From: Deltaproteobacteria bacterium
GTDB lineage: Bacteria > Myxococcota > XYA12-FULL-58-9 > JAFGEK01
NCBI GenBank assembly: GCA_016931625.1
Contig: JAFGEK010000200.1
Location: 1 to 64,000 of the forward strand
Reading direction: 5' to 3'
Length of the DNA stretch: 64,000 nucleotides
A model generated the notes under the pieces. The model was not told the origin of the DNA. It did not search any database and was given only the letters and a program-made list of their open reading frames with translations. Shown in pieces: positions 34,510 to 43,363 of the stretch. Every line of letters begins with the position of its first letter. The stretch's first letter is position 1. The position numbers and the translations under genes are program-made.

Positions 34510-37338
34510 ATGACATTGAATACTACAGAGTTATCCCCTACTTATGATCCAACTGAGGCTGAAGACTATTGGTACCCTATTTGGGAAAAAGCTGGATACT
34601 TCAAGCCAAATCTTGAGTCTAATGGCGAGCCGTATACTATTGTAATACCCCCACCAAATGTCACTGGCTCTCTGCATATGGGGCATGCCTTAAGTTATAC
34701 CTTAGAAGATATGTTGACGCGATGGCGACGTATGCAGGGGCGACAAACTCTGTGGCTCCCTGGCACCGACCATGCAGGTATTGCCACGCAAATGGTGGTT
34801 GAGCGCGATTTAAAAGAAAAAAAAGGCAAAAGCCGCCACGATATTGGTAGGCATAAATTCATCGATTTAGTGTGGGACTGGAAACAAGCTTACGGCAATC
34901 GTATTACTAAGCAACTGCGAGTGCTTGGATGCTCACTTGATTGGAGCCGTGAGCATTTCACTATGGACGAACAGCTTTCGCGTGCGGTGCGTGAAGTGTT
35001 TGTGCGTTTGTATGAAGAAGGACTCCTATATCGAGCTGAACGACTAGTTAATTGGTGCCCGCGTTGTCATACTGCTTTATCAGATCTTGAAGTAGAGCAT
35101 GATGATGAATATCAAGGTGAATTGTGGTCATTCGCCTACCCTCTATTTGAAGATGAAGGTGAAATAGTTGTTGCTACTACTAGGCCTGAAACGATGCTCG
35201 GCGACACCGCAGTCGCTGTACACCCTGATGATGAACGTTATAAGTCATTAATTGGCAAACATCTTCGCCATCCATTGCTTGGATATAAAATTCCTATAAT
35301 TGCCGATGCTGAACTTGTTGATCCTGAATTTGGCACTGGTGCGGTTAAAGTTACTCCGGCTCACGATTTTAACGACTTTGCCACTGGCAAACGTCACAAT
35401 CTCGATCTGTTTAATATTTTTGATGCTAATGCGCATATCCTAGCAGAGCCCGATGCTTCCGCTAACATTAAGCACCAAATTAATTATCAAGCTTGGGCTA
35501 AATTTGCTAATAAAGACCGTTTTGCAGTACGAACCCAAGTTAAAGAAGCTCTGCAAAAACTTGGGTTAGAGAGAGGCACCAAAGCCCATGTGATGCCATT
35601 GGGGCATTGTCAACGTTGCGAAACTATTGTTGAACCAACCCTATCAGTACAATGGTGGGTGCGTACCGAACCATTAGCGAAGCCTGCAATAGAAGCGGTG
35701 CAAAGTGGTGCCACCCGTATTATTCCAGAAAACTGGGCAAAAACTTACTATCATTGGATGGAAAATATCCAAGACTGGTGTGTTTCACGCCAGCTTTGGT
35801 GGGGACATCGTATTCCTGCGTGGTATTGCCTTGATTGCGATAACACTCGCTTTGACAGCGATGAACCACGTTTCGGGGCAAAAGCAAATCCAATTGTAGC
35901 TCGTGAACAGCCAAATACTTGTCCACGTTGTGGCAGTGCTCGCTTAGTACAAGACCCTGATGTGCTTGATACTTGGTTTTCCAGTGCGTTATGGCCATTT
36001 TCAACCCTAGGTTGGCCTAATAACACTAAAGACCTTGAAACCTTCTATCCAAATTCAGTGATGGAAACAGGTTTTGACATCCTGTTTTTCTGGGTAGCAC
36101 GCATGATGATGATGGGTTGCAAATTTATGGGGCGCCCACCATTTCCAATGATTTATTTACACGCCATGGTTCGCGATAAAAATGGCGACAAAATGTCAAA
36201 AACCCGCGGTAATGTTATTGACCCCTTACATTTAATTAATGGCTGCAATGGTGAAGAGGTTTCTAAACAATTTAAAAAAGAATATCCTGATGGATTTCCG
36301 GCATTTGGCGCCGATGCATTACGTTTTACTTTAGCTGCTTTAAGCCAAAGCGGTCGCGATATCAAGTTGTCTATTGAACGCATTGATGGCTACCGCGCCT
36401 TTGCCAATAAAATTTGGAATGCCGCACGCTTTGCTCTAATGCGCATTGATAAAACACCAAAAGAACTGAGCGAAATCAAAGACGAATTAATGCCTGCTGA
36501 CCGCTTTATTTTATCTCGTCTTACCTCAACCGCTAAAACTGTAGATGAAGCTTTGGAAAATTATCGTTTCAGCGATGCTGCAGCCGCTATTTATAGCTTT
36601 TTCTGGAGTGAATTCTGCGATTGGTACATAGAATTAATAAAAGCGCGATTGATTGGCGATAATCAAGCTGAGAAAGACACCGCTCAAGCAACTTTAGTCT
36701 TTATACTAGATAATTCGTTACGATTGCTACATCCAATAATGCCGTTTATTACCGAATCTATTTGGCAGAAGTTACCGCTAGCTAAGCGTACTACTGAATC
36801 AATAATGATAGCACCCTATCCTAATTATAATGACCTCTCGGCATATGCAAACCAAGCCATCGAAGTTGAGTATCAGCTAGTTAAAAATGCCATTGTAGGG
36901 GTACGTACTATTCGTTCAGAAAGCAATATTTCCCCAGCAAAACAACTTGATGCCATTTTTGCGGTCGCAACTACAGATAATAAGGTCGCTTTAGAACATC
37001 ACCAAAAAGAAATTACGACTTTAGCAAAAATATCTCAGCTAAGTATCGTTATTGGTGAGCCTGAGCGCCCTGATCAAGCGGCGGTTAAAGTATATGAAGA
37101 TTTACAAGTTATTGTACCGCTTAAAGGCGTTGTTGATTTTGCTGATGAAGCCAAACGCTTACAACGCTCAATAGATAAAACAACCGCAGAACGTGACCGT
37201 ATTGCCAAAAAACTTGATAATGAAGGTTTTTTAAAGAATGCCCCGGCTGAAGTAGTTAAAAAAGACCGCGCTCGTGTAAGTGAACTCGATGAAATGATTG
37301 CAAAACTAGAAGAGAGTTTGCGACGGATTAAGCCGTGA
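34510..37338 (+). CDS. valS: ValS, valyl-tRNA synthetase
   Basis: Class I synthetase of 942 residues. The HIGH motif is in GSLHMGHALSYT (~50). The editing domain includes TTRPETMLGDTAVAVHP. Zinc-binding-like cysteines occur in NWCPRCHT, CQRCET and NTCPRCGSARL. KMSKS is DKMSKTRGN (~560). The C-terminus is a coiled coil rich in Glu/Lys/Arg, as in bacterial ValS. The start lacks a ribosome-binding site, but the reading frame begins at the expected family position. Its cognate tRNA-Val(CAC) is 17 kb away on the other strand. Confidence 0.97.
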   Translation: MTLNTTELSPTYDPTEAEDYWYPIWEKAGYFKPNLESNGEPYTIVIPPPNVTGSLHMGHALSYTLEDMLTRWRRMQGRQTLWLPGTDHAGIATQMVVERDLKEKKGKSRHDIGRHKFIDLVWDWKQAYGNRITKQLRVLGCSLDWSREHFTMDEQLSRAVREVFVRLYEEGLLYRAERLVNWCPRCHTALSDLEVEHDDEYQGELWSFAYPLFEDEGEIVVATTRPETMLGDTAVAVHPDDERYKSLIGKHLRHPLLGYKIPIIADAELVDPEFGTGAVKVTPAHDFNDFATGKRHNLDLFNIFDANAHILAEPDASANIKHQINYQAWAKFANKDRFAVRTQVKEALQKLGLERGTKAHVMPLGHCQRCETIVEPTLSVQWWVRTEPLAKPAIEAVQSGATRIIPENWAKTYYHWMENIQDWCVSRQLWWGHRIPAWYCLDCDNTRFDSDEPRFGAKANPIVAREQPNTCPRCGSARLVQDPDVLDTWFSSALWPFSTLGWPNNTKDLETFYPNSVMETGFDILFFWVARMMMMGCKFMGRPPFPMIYLHAMVRDKNGDKMSKTRGNVIDPLHLINGCNGEEVSKQFKKEYPDGFPAFGADALRFTLAALSQSGRDIKLSIERIDGYRAFANKIWNAARFALMRIDKTPKELSEIKDELMPADRFILSRLTSTAKTVDEALENYRFSDAAAAIYSFFWSEFCDWYIELIKARLIGDNQAEKDTAQATLVFILDNSLRLLHPIMPFITESIWQKLPLAKRTTESIMIAPYPNYNDLSAYANQAIEVEYQLVKNAIVGVRTIRSESNISPAKQLDAIFAVATTDNKVALEHHQKEITTLAKISQLSIVIGEPERPDQAAVKVYEDLQVIVPLKGVVDFADEAKRLQRSIDKTTAERDRIAKKLDNEGFLKNAPAEVVKKDRARVSELDEMIAKLEESLRRIKP

Positions 37339-37357
37339 TAAGTCAAGGTTAGTTTGG

Positions 37358-37966
37358 TTATTTAAAAGCACCGGGCAATTTTTTTAAAGGTGCGACAGCC
37401 TCTTGACTAAAATGATTGCGAGTTTGCAAATTCATCCTGATATCTTCACCCATCATAAAATTATTTGATGACTCTATAGATACTACATAAAGACGAGTTA
37501 CCCAACTATATAAAAATGCTGCATTATATTTGGTTTTAATAGTAACATCTGAAGACGCAATGTGATCACCTGAGTAAACATTAAAAATCAGAGGACAACC
37601 ATTAGGAAAAGCTTTCTCTATTAAATAATTACAGGCATCGGCAATTTTCTTTCGGGTCTCTGATGATGAGATTTTATTAATTTCTGATGATAATTTTGCC
37701 TCTATGGTTTTATCCGATAAAGCCAAATACCTACTTTTAAAATTCCATTTAAATAATTTTGGCGAAAAATATTTATTTGCTAGCTCTTGGGCACCGGCTT
37801 TTATTAAACTCACTCTGAAAGCTTCTAATAATTCGCGAACTTCATTTACTTTTTGTTTTCTGCCATTAATTATTTCTTTACCATTGCCAATTTTTGGCCC
37901 ATCTACGCTATTTGCATTAGTTACTTTTTCTATTGTCTTTTGTAATAGGTATAAGAAACTCGACAT
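37358..37966 (-). CDS. hypothetical protein, 202 residues
   Basis: I do not recognise it. It is basic, with no signal peptide or membrane segment, and largely alpha-helical in the first half (RELLEAFRVSLIKAGAQELA, IADACNYLIEKAF), then strand-rich with a C-terminal NFMMGEDIRMNLQT. GGAG lies seven bases before the ATG, which supports it as a real gene. It lies convergent to valS in a low-coding-density stretch with the next gene, possibly lineage-specific. Confidence 0.6.
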   Translation of the reverse strand: MSSFLYLLQKTIEKVTNANSVDGPKIGNGKEIINGRKQKVNEVRELLEAFRVSLIKAGAQELANKYFSPKLFKWNFKSRYLALSDKTIEAKLSSEINKISSSETRKKIADACNYLIEKAFPNGCPLIFNVYSGDHIASSDVTIKTKYNAAFLYSWVTRLYVVSIESSNNFMMGEDIRMNLQTRNHFSQEAVAPLKKLPGAFK

Positions 37967-38190
37967 AACTTATCTCCATATTTATAAAATACTATTTGTT
38001 TACATAAAGAATGCTGCCTGCTGCTTTATTATAAATATCGGGGGAAAAAATTAAAAGTTGCGTCAAATTTGAAAATAGGGCGTACGACCAATTTGATATA
38101 AAAAATAGGTTCTGGAGCATCACCGGCTGCTATGCTTTGTTTTAATTTTTTAGTTAAAAAGCAATAAAGCAATTAATGATAATAAAATTA

Positions 38191-38673
38191 TTATTCAGGC
38201 ATTTTAAAATTACAAATTATGGTATTTAGCTCATACTCTAATGCTTGTGCATCTAAACCTATTTTCGCCGCTATCCATTCTGCTGCTTCGGCTGATTCCC
38301 TAAATATTCTCATTGGGGTATTAGCATCGTTTTTAATAATAGCAATCAATGCAAAAAATGAACTAATTATAGCTCCTATCATACCAGAAGCTAAAATTAT
38401 ATGTGCAACTGCAATAATTTTTCCCTGATATTTTAATATGAGTTTTTGTATTTTTGCTTTCGTTTCAGCAGTTATTGCATGTTGGCCTCGTCCCATAGTT
38501 ATATTAATATTACCAATACCTTTGGGGTAATCCCTTGTTACCTCATTAAGAAATTGATCAACTTTATCAATATGTTCAACTGTCGGTGTACGCTCCCAAA
38601 CCGATACAACACAATTTTCGATTTGAAAAACAGCTACGTCATCTAATCGCATTAAAGTTTTGGTCGAATACAT
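38191..38673 (-). CDS. hypothetical protein, STAS/SEC14-like fold pattern
   Basis: 160 residues. Pattern VAVFQIENCVVSVWERTPTV... followed by a helical segment, NINITMGRG, a long helix, then IIAVAHIILASGMIGAIISSF and a final helical region with MRIFRESAEAAEWIAAKIGL. Similar alternation occurs in small STAS-like proteins of myxobacteria, where SEC14/SpoIIAA-type folds are common; the match is by pattern only. It is upstream of the 202-residue gene on the same strand, with a 224-base gap. Confidence 0.5.
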   Translation of the reverse strand: MYSTKTLMRLDDVAVFQIENCVVSVWERTPTVEHIDKVDQFLNEVTRDYPKGIGNINITMGRGQHAITAETKAKIQKLILKYQGKIIAVAHIILASGMIGAIISSFFALIAIIKNDANTPMRIFRESAEAAEWIAAKIGLDAQALEYELNTIICNFKMPE

Positions 38674-38735
38674 TATTGCTTATTTAACATATTAAACGAA
38701 TATTTAAAAAAACAAAAAAGGTGTAATTTAAAGAT

Positions 38736-40178
38736 TTATCTTCGTTTTATATCTGCCAATATCTCATCAATTTCATTAAGATCAATTGTTCCAGTCGAAG
38801 TACGCACAGCATTTGTTAATATTGATTTGGCGGCATTAGAATTATTTCTTGAAGTGATTTTTTCATTAATTATTTCGCCTGAAAGACTTGGTGCTGGCAC
38901 TATTAATTTGGGCTTTATGTGAGATAAGTCCACAAATTCATTTTCATTTATAAAAACAATATTATCGCCACGATATCCTGTGTTTGCTGCTGTTGCTGGT
39001 GGCATTAATGACGTATGGTTTTCTAATTGTACGGTCATAGGCTCTGCTATTGTTTGTCCGGGTTCCTCCTCTAGTGTTTCTGTTTCATTACTAGAGATTG
39101 AAGATATCTCATTGTCATCTTCTGCCGCAGTTTCCTCATGATGGTGTAAAAAAGCTAATGGGTCATCTATATCAAGAGTTGTCCCTTTTTCTTTAGCCAC
39201 TCGAGCAGCTATAGCATCTGGGTCAACAGATAATGTTGCAGGAGCTAAATTTTCGGTGCGTGACACATAGATTACAGCTTCTTCATTAGTTGTTGCTGGT
39301 GGCGTCGGATTATCAATTGCACCAGTAATGCCAAGCACGGATTGCGATGAAGAATCATCAGCATTTAAAGTTAACTGCAGGTTTTCTGCTGAGCTATCTA
39401 CAATTTCAACTGAAGCTACAGCAAGTTTTTGAAAAAAAAGCTCCAGTAAGACGTTATCACAAAGCGTATTGATTAAACGTGGTATACCTTTTGTGTGTTT
39501 ATGAATAGCTGTTACCGCATCTTTGGGTAAAAGTTCATCTTTAGCACCGGCTAGTTTTAAACGATGCTGAACATATGCAACTGTTTCTTCTACACTGAGT
39601 GGACGCAGATGGTATCGCAGAGCAACGCGTTGCGCCAAAGGTGGATCAAGTCGCAAATTACGTTCAACTTCAGGCAAACCAAAAAATACAAATGAAATGA
39701 GTTTTTGCTCAGTTACCTCAAGATTAAGTAGCCCGCGAAACTCTTCCATCAGTTCGCGAGTAGCCAACATTTGCGCCTCATCAATAATAACTATGGCGTG
39801 TTTTCCGTTATTATGAATTTCAACTAAACGTAAATATAATTGTGAAAGAATAGTCAGTTTATCATCTGGAGGTTCAATTACCCCAAGCTGCTTAGCAATA
39901 TGTTTCAACAACCAAGTAGCCGTAACCCCTGCATGTACAATAACTAACATTGCTGCTTCAAATTGGCTACTTGGCAGAGCATCAAGTAATCGACGAGCTA
40001 AAGTGGTTTTACCGTGACCGATATCTCCAATAAGAATAGCCAAACCTTTCATGGTTTGGGTAGCAAACATCAGTCTTTTAAGTGCATCGGTATGCTGTTT
40101 ACTTGCGTAATAAAAACGAGATACGGGGGCATGTGAAAAAGGTTCAGCAGTAAGCCCAAAATATTCGAGATAATCCAT
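38736..40178 (-). CDS. ExeA-like AAA ATPase with disordered C-terminus
   Basis: 480 residues. Residues 1-270 form an ExeA/GspA-type AAA domain: the family start DYLEYFGLTAEPFSHAP, Walker A GDIGHGKTT (~52), Walker B AIVIIDEAQML (~128), and the sensor region FVFFGLPEVERN and GIPRLINTLCDNVLLE. In GspA this ATPase helps place the type II secretin through the cell wall. Here the periplasmic peptidoglycan-binding part and any membrane helix are missing, and residues ~275-480 are acidic and low-complexity. It lies 11 bases after a response-regulator gene. The role is probably cytoplasmic and regulatory, but unproven. Confidence 0.78.
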   Translation of the reverse strand: MDYLEYFGLTAEPFSHAPVSRFYYASKQHTDALKRLMFATQTMKGLAILIGDIGHGKTTLARRLLDALPSSQFEAAMLVIVHAGVTATWLLKHIAKQLGVIEPPDDKLTILSQLYLRLVEIHNNGKHAIVIIDEAQMLATRELMEEFRGLLNLEVTEQKLISFVFFGLPEVERNLRLDPPLAQRVALRYHLRPLSVEETVAYVQHRLKLAGAKDELLPKDAVTAIHKHTKGIPRLINTLCDNVLLELFFQKLAVASVEIVDSSAENLQLTLNADDSSSQSVLGITGAIDNPTPPATTNEEAVIYVSRTENLAPATLSVDPDAIAARVAKEKGTTLDIDDPLAFLHHHEETAAEDDNEISSISSNETETLEEEPGQTIAEPMTVQLENHTSLMPPATAANTGYRGDNIVFINENEFVDLSHIKPKLIVPAPSLSGEIINEKITSRNNSNAAKSILTNAVRTSTGTIDLNEIDEILADIKRR

Positions 40179-40189
40179 TTTGACCGTAA

Positions 40190-40603
40190 TTATAAATATC
40201 CCGAGCGTTTTTTTGCTAATAACGCGTCGATTTTTGTAAATAATGTTGCTAGTTGGAAAGGTTTGGTTTCATATTCATCAGCACCTAACTCTAAACCGGC
40301 AATACGATCAGATTGACTATCTCTAGCAGTGGCAAAGATCACTACAGCCTTTTTAGTTATGCCATCTTTCTGGAGTTGCACAAAAACATCACGACCATCT
40401 AAGCCAGGCAGTGCAATATCTAAAAGAATTACATCTGGCATTTCACGCTTACCTAGCTCGATGGCACTAAAGCCATCTTTTGCATGAAAGGTAATAAAAC
40501 CTCGATGCTTTGCATATGTTACCAGCGCTTCAGAGATATCAGCATCATCTTCAACTACAAGAAACTTTAGAGGCTCTGTAGTATCCACCTTGGAGATAGT
40601 CAT
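40190..40603 (-). CDS. single-domain response regulator (CheY-like)
   Basis: 137 residues, receiver only. The acidic pocket is VVEDDADISE, the phospho-aspartate is in VILLDIALPGLDG (~55), the switch threonine in VIFATARDSQ, and the lysine in YETKPFQL (~110). There is no output domain. It is upstream of the ExeA-like ATPase with an 11-base gap, so the two probably form an operon in which phosphorylation may control the ATPase. The cognate kinase is not adjacent. Confidence 0.85.
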   Translation of the reverse strand: MTISKVDTTEPLKFLVVEDDADISEALVTYAKHRGFITFHAKDGFSAIELGKREMPDVILLDIALPGLDGRDVFVQLQKDGITKKAVVIFATARDSQSDRIAGLELGADEYETKPFQLATLFTKIDALLAKKRSGYL

Positions 40604-40716
40604 TTGGCTAGTCCCCTGCTTGCATGGTTAGGTATATATAGCAAGCTTAAACTTCATTGTTTAGTGTAGGTCGGGGAGGTGGTTGGAGTCCACTTATTTT
40701 ACTCTTTCTTATCATA

Positions 40717-40733
40717 TCAGGGAGTGCCCCTAA
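40717..40733. repeat. degenerate TTAGGG/CCCTAA palindrome
   Basis: TCAGGGAGTGCCCCTAA matches the reverse complement of the 17-mer at 138-154 at about 14 of 17 positions. It lies in the divergent gap between the response regulator and the GNAT gene. Confidence 0.4.
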
Positions 40734-40832
40734 GTACTTGTGATTCATAAAGTAAAACTGTTGCTGTTTTGCTTCAATTCAGAGAAACTGCGGTAGAATT
40801 AAACATATTTAAAAAGTCGAGTTTATCTAACG

Positions 40833-41291
40833 ATGCAACATAGTTTTCGTATTGCAACAATAGATGACCATTGTGATATCGTTACCATGCTAAACGAATT
40901 AGTAATTGAGCTTAAGGTAACCGAACAATTCCCTCACCTTGCAAAACGTATCAATGAAGATATAAAACTAGCTCTGCAATCAGCGAATGTTTGCATCTTT
41001 TTACTGATTATAGATAATAAACCTGTAGGTTTAGCCCGAGTTGATATTCTTTCAAATGACCCAATTTTTCGCCTACGTGAAGATTCTCGCTGTGGCTATG
41101 TTGATCAAATGTATGTACGACCAAATTTTCGTAATTGTGGCTATGGACATCTCTTACTTAAAAAATGCGAAGCCTGGATTAACGAAAAAGGAATTAGTCA
41201 TATTTTACTTCATGCTGCACCACTGGCTTTAAAATTCTATGAAAGAGAAGGTTATTCAAATAACCGAGAGTTATTAAAAAAAATCAAATAG
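40833..41291 (+). CDS. GNAT-family N-acetyltransferase
   Basis: 152 residues with the GNAT fold. Motif B/A strands IFLLIIDNKPVGLARVDIL and CGYVDQMYVRPNFRNCGYGH supply the acetyl-CoA loop (R-N-x-G-Y-G-H), followed by LLLKKCEAWINEKG, then HAAPLALKFYEREGY, the usual end. The substrate cannot be told from the sequence. The gene stands alone, divergent from the response regulator, and is followed by the second copy of the palindromic element. Confidence 0.8.
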   Translation: MQHSFRIATIDDHCDIVTMLNELVIELKVTEQFPHLAKRINEDIKLALQSANVCIFLLIIDNKPVGLARVDILSNDPIFRLREDSRCGYVDQMYVRPNFRNCGYGHLLLKKCEAWINEKGISHILLHAAPLALKFYEREGYSNNRELLKKIK

Positions 41292-41307
41292 TGAATACAT
41301 ATTTATA

Positions 41308-41467
41308 TTAGACACTCTTTTCGAATAAGCTCACCTAAAATTCCTAATTCTTAAGTTTTCTGTTCTTTAAATCTTCATTTTTATGTTTTGAACTGGGTAT
41401 TTAAAAAACTAGGAATAAGGAACTTAAGAATGAAAGGCCATTATATAGCTGATAGACTGCTACTTTT
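41308..41467 (+). repeat. ~158-bp palindromic intergenic element, copy 2
   Basis: Begins TTAGACACTCTTTT 17 bases after the GNAT stop and ends near CTGCTACTTTT. It shares AATAAGCTCAC, TCTGTTCTTTAAATCTTCAT and GAACTGGGTATTTAAA with copy 1. The arms pair here as ATTCTTAAGTT with AACTTAAGAAT plus an inner ATTTAAA stem, so arm bases changed on both sides while pairing was kept. It is in the same orientation relative to the upstream gene as copy 1. Confidence 0.8.
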
Positions 41468-41497
41468 ATCTTTTCTTATTTGTGATCATATCTATTT

Positions 41498-43363
41498 TTA
41501 ATAGTTGCCTTTTTGCATGAGATTTTCGATGTTATTACGTGAAAATACTTGATAAATAGTACGTCTGGGTGGGTATAAATTATTGCTAAGATCTATGCTG
41601 TCTAAAGAAGTAAGCAAAGATTTGACTTCATCAGAATTTAATTTTCGGGCATCTGCAGCAAGCGCGACATGGTTAGCACAGCAGCTAAAAATACGAATAG
41701 CAGCATCCTGAGTCTGCAAAGATATTTTATTTTCAATGATGGAACAAACTTCACGAATTAAATCTATTGCTAAACATTGTACATCAGCAGTAGCAATTGC
41801 TGTTGGAACAGTTTTAACGGCAAAATGTGAAGGTCCGACTGGTTCAATTTCGAATCCAAAAGTTTGCAATTGTGACCAATTTTTTTCGAGAATAATGGAT
41901 TGTTGCTGTGAAATCTCTACCGGTTCTGGAAATAAAAGCGGCTGTTGTTCAATGCTTTTTCTTTCGAAGTTTGCTTGCAAACGCCTATAAGCAATATATT
42001 CATATGCAGCATGTTGATCTATTAAGACAATCTCATCGTTTCCAGCACATATTAAATAGGTACCAAGCGCTAGACCTAAAACTTCTAATTGGGTAAAATA
42101 ACCATCCGTGTTACTGCTGATAGGTGCAGTTAATGATTCGTTATTTGCTACAATGCCAGCAGGTTCTAAGGTATTGTTTTTAACTGGGTGCACATTAGTA
42201 TTCTGACTACTCGTATAAAAAAACGATTTTGGCTTAATTTCATTAGTTTCACGAGCTTGTAAATATGGTGCTTGCATGTATGATTTGTATATTTGATAGG
42301 CATCATTATTTTGGTTTGAGTCATTAGTTGTATTTTGTAACCATGGCTTTTCTTTTAGCGTAATAGCAATAGTGCGCAATACCGCCTTATAGATTAAAGC
42401 AGCATCACTAAAACGCACCTCGAGCTTTTGTGGATGCACATTTACATCGACAATCGCTGGTGGAATATCAATGTACATTATAAGAAATGGATAATGCCCA
42501 TACTGTAAATTTCCTCGATAGCTTTCAAGGACCGCTCTCTGCAGCATACGGTCACGCACATAGCGACCATTAATAAAAAACCATAATCCTTTTGTATCAG
42601 CACGATGTACATCTGGATGCGCCATTACTCCACTAATGTTAATACCACCAAATACATTAGAAAACTCATATAGAGTATCAACCTTTGGCCCTAAAGCAAT
42701 CCGTGCACGCGTTGAGATTTCATTTGTTGCTGGAAGGTCAATTAAACGGCGGTCACCAACATTAACTATTAAACTGGCAGTGCGTGAACCTAAAACCGCA
42801 CGTAAGGCAGCTTCACAAACGTGGGCTTGTTCTGTTGCAGCAGAACGCATAAATTTTTTTCGCGCTGGAGTATTAAAAAATAAATCAGCAATATCTACTG
42901 TGGTCCCAATCGGAACCCCAACCTCTTTTATGCAAGCTGGTGCTCCTCCATTAATATTAATACATGTCCCAACAGCATCTTCTCTGCGACGTGAACAAAG
43001 AGTAAAATGCGATACTGCGGCTATAGATGACAAAGCCTCACCACGAAATCCAAGCGTGGTAATTTTATTAAGATCCTCTACTACTCTTAATTTGCTTGTT
43101 GCATGACGAATTGGCGCTTTTACCGCATTTTCAGCAGACATACCATAACCATCATCGCTAACAATAATTCTACTTAATCCGCCATTTTCTAAATGAACTT
43201 CAATTGTTTCTGCTTGCGCATCAAGAGCATTTTCAACTAACTCTTTAACCACTGAAGCTGGCCGCTCAATCACCTCACCCGCAGCGATGCAGTTTATTAC
43301 CTCATTGTCAAGTTGACGAATAATTACAGAATCAGTCTCGGTAAAATCTGATGTTTTTTTCAC
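41498..43363 (-). CDS. mutL: MutL, DNA mismatch repair ATPase
   Basis: 621 residues. The N-terminal GHKL ATPase is complete: IAAGEVIERPASVVKELVEN, SDDGYGM and TLGFRGEALSSIAAVS. The linker (~335-430) is Asn/Gln-rich. The C-terminal dimerisation domain has IDQHAAYEYIAYRR, in which the last glutamate of the DQHA-x2-E-x4-E endonuclease motif is arginine. The zinc-site CPHGRP equivalent reads LYPPRRTIYQ. Nicking activity is therefore doubtful. It overlaps the upstream FHA-GGDEF gene by four bases (43360-43363). Confidence 0.94.
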   Translation of the reverse strand: MKKTSDFTETDSVIIRQLDNEVINCIAAGEVIERPASVVKELVENALDAQAETIEVHLENGGLSRIIVSDDGYGMSAENAVKAPIRHATSKLRVVEDLNKITTLGFRGEALSSIAAVSHFTLCSRRREDAVGTCININGGAPACIKEVGVPIGTTVDIADLFFNTPARKKFMRSAATEQAHVCEAALRAVLGSRTASLIVNVGDRRLIDLPATNEISTRARIALGPKVDTLYEFSNVFGGINISGVMAHPDVHRADTKGLWFFINGRYVRDRMLQRAVLESYRGNLQYGHYPFLIMYIDIPPAIVDVNVHPQKLEVRFSDAALIYKAVLRTIAITLKEKPWLQNTTNDSNQNNDAYQIYKSYMQAPYLQARETNEIKPKSFFYTSSQNTNVHPVKNNTLEPAGIVANNESLTAPISSNTDGYFTQLEVLGLALGTYLICAGNDEIVLIDQHAAYEYIAYRRLQANFERKSIEQQPLLFPEPVEISQQQSIILEKNWSQLQTFGFEIEPVGPSHFAVKTVPTAIATADVQCLAIDLIREVCSIIENKISLQTQDAAIRIFSCCANHVALAADARKLNSDEVKSLLTSLDSIDLSNNLYPPRRTIYQVFSRNNIENLMQKGNY

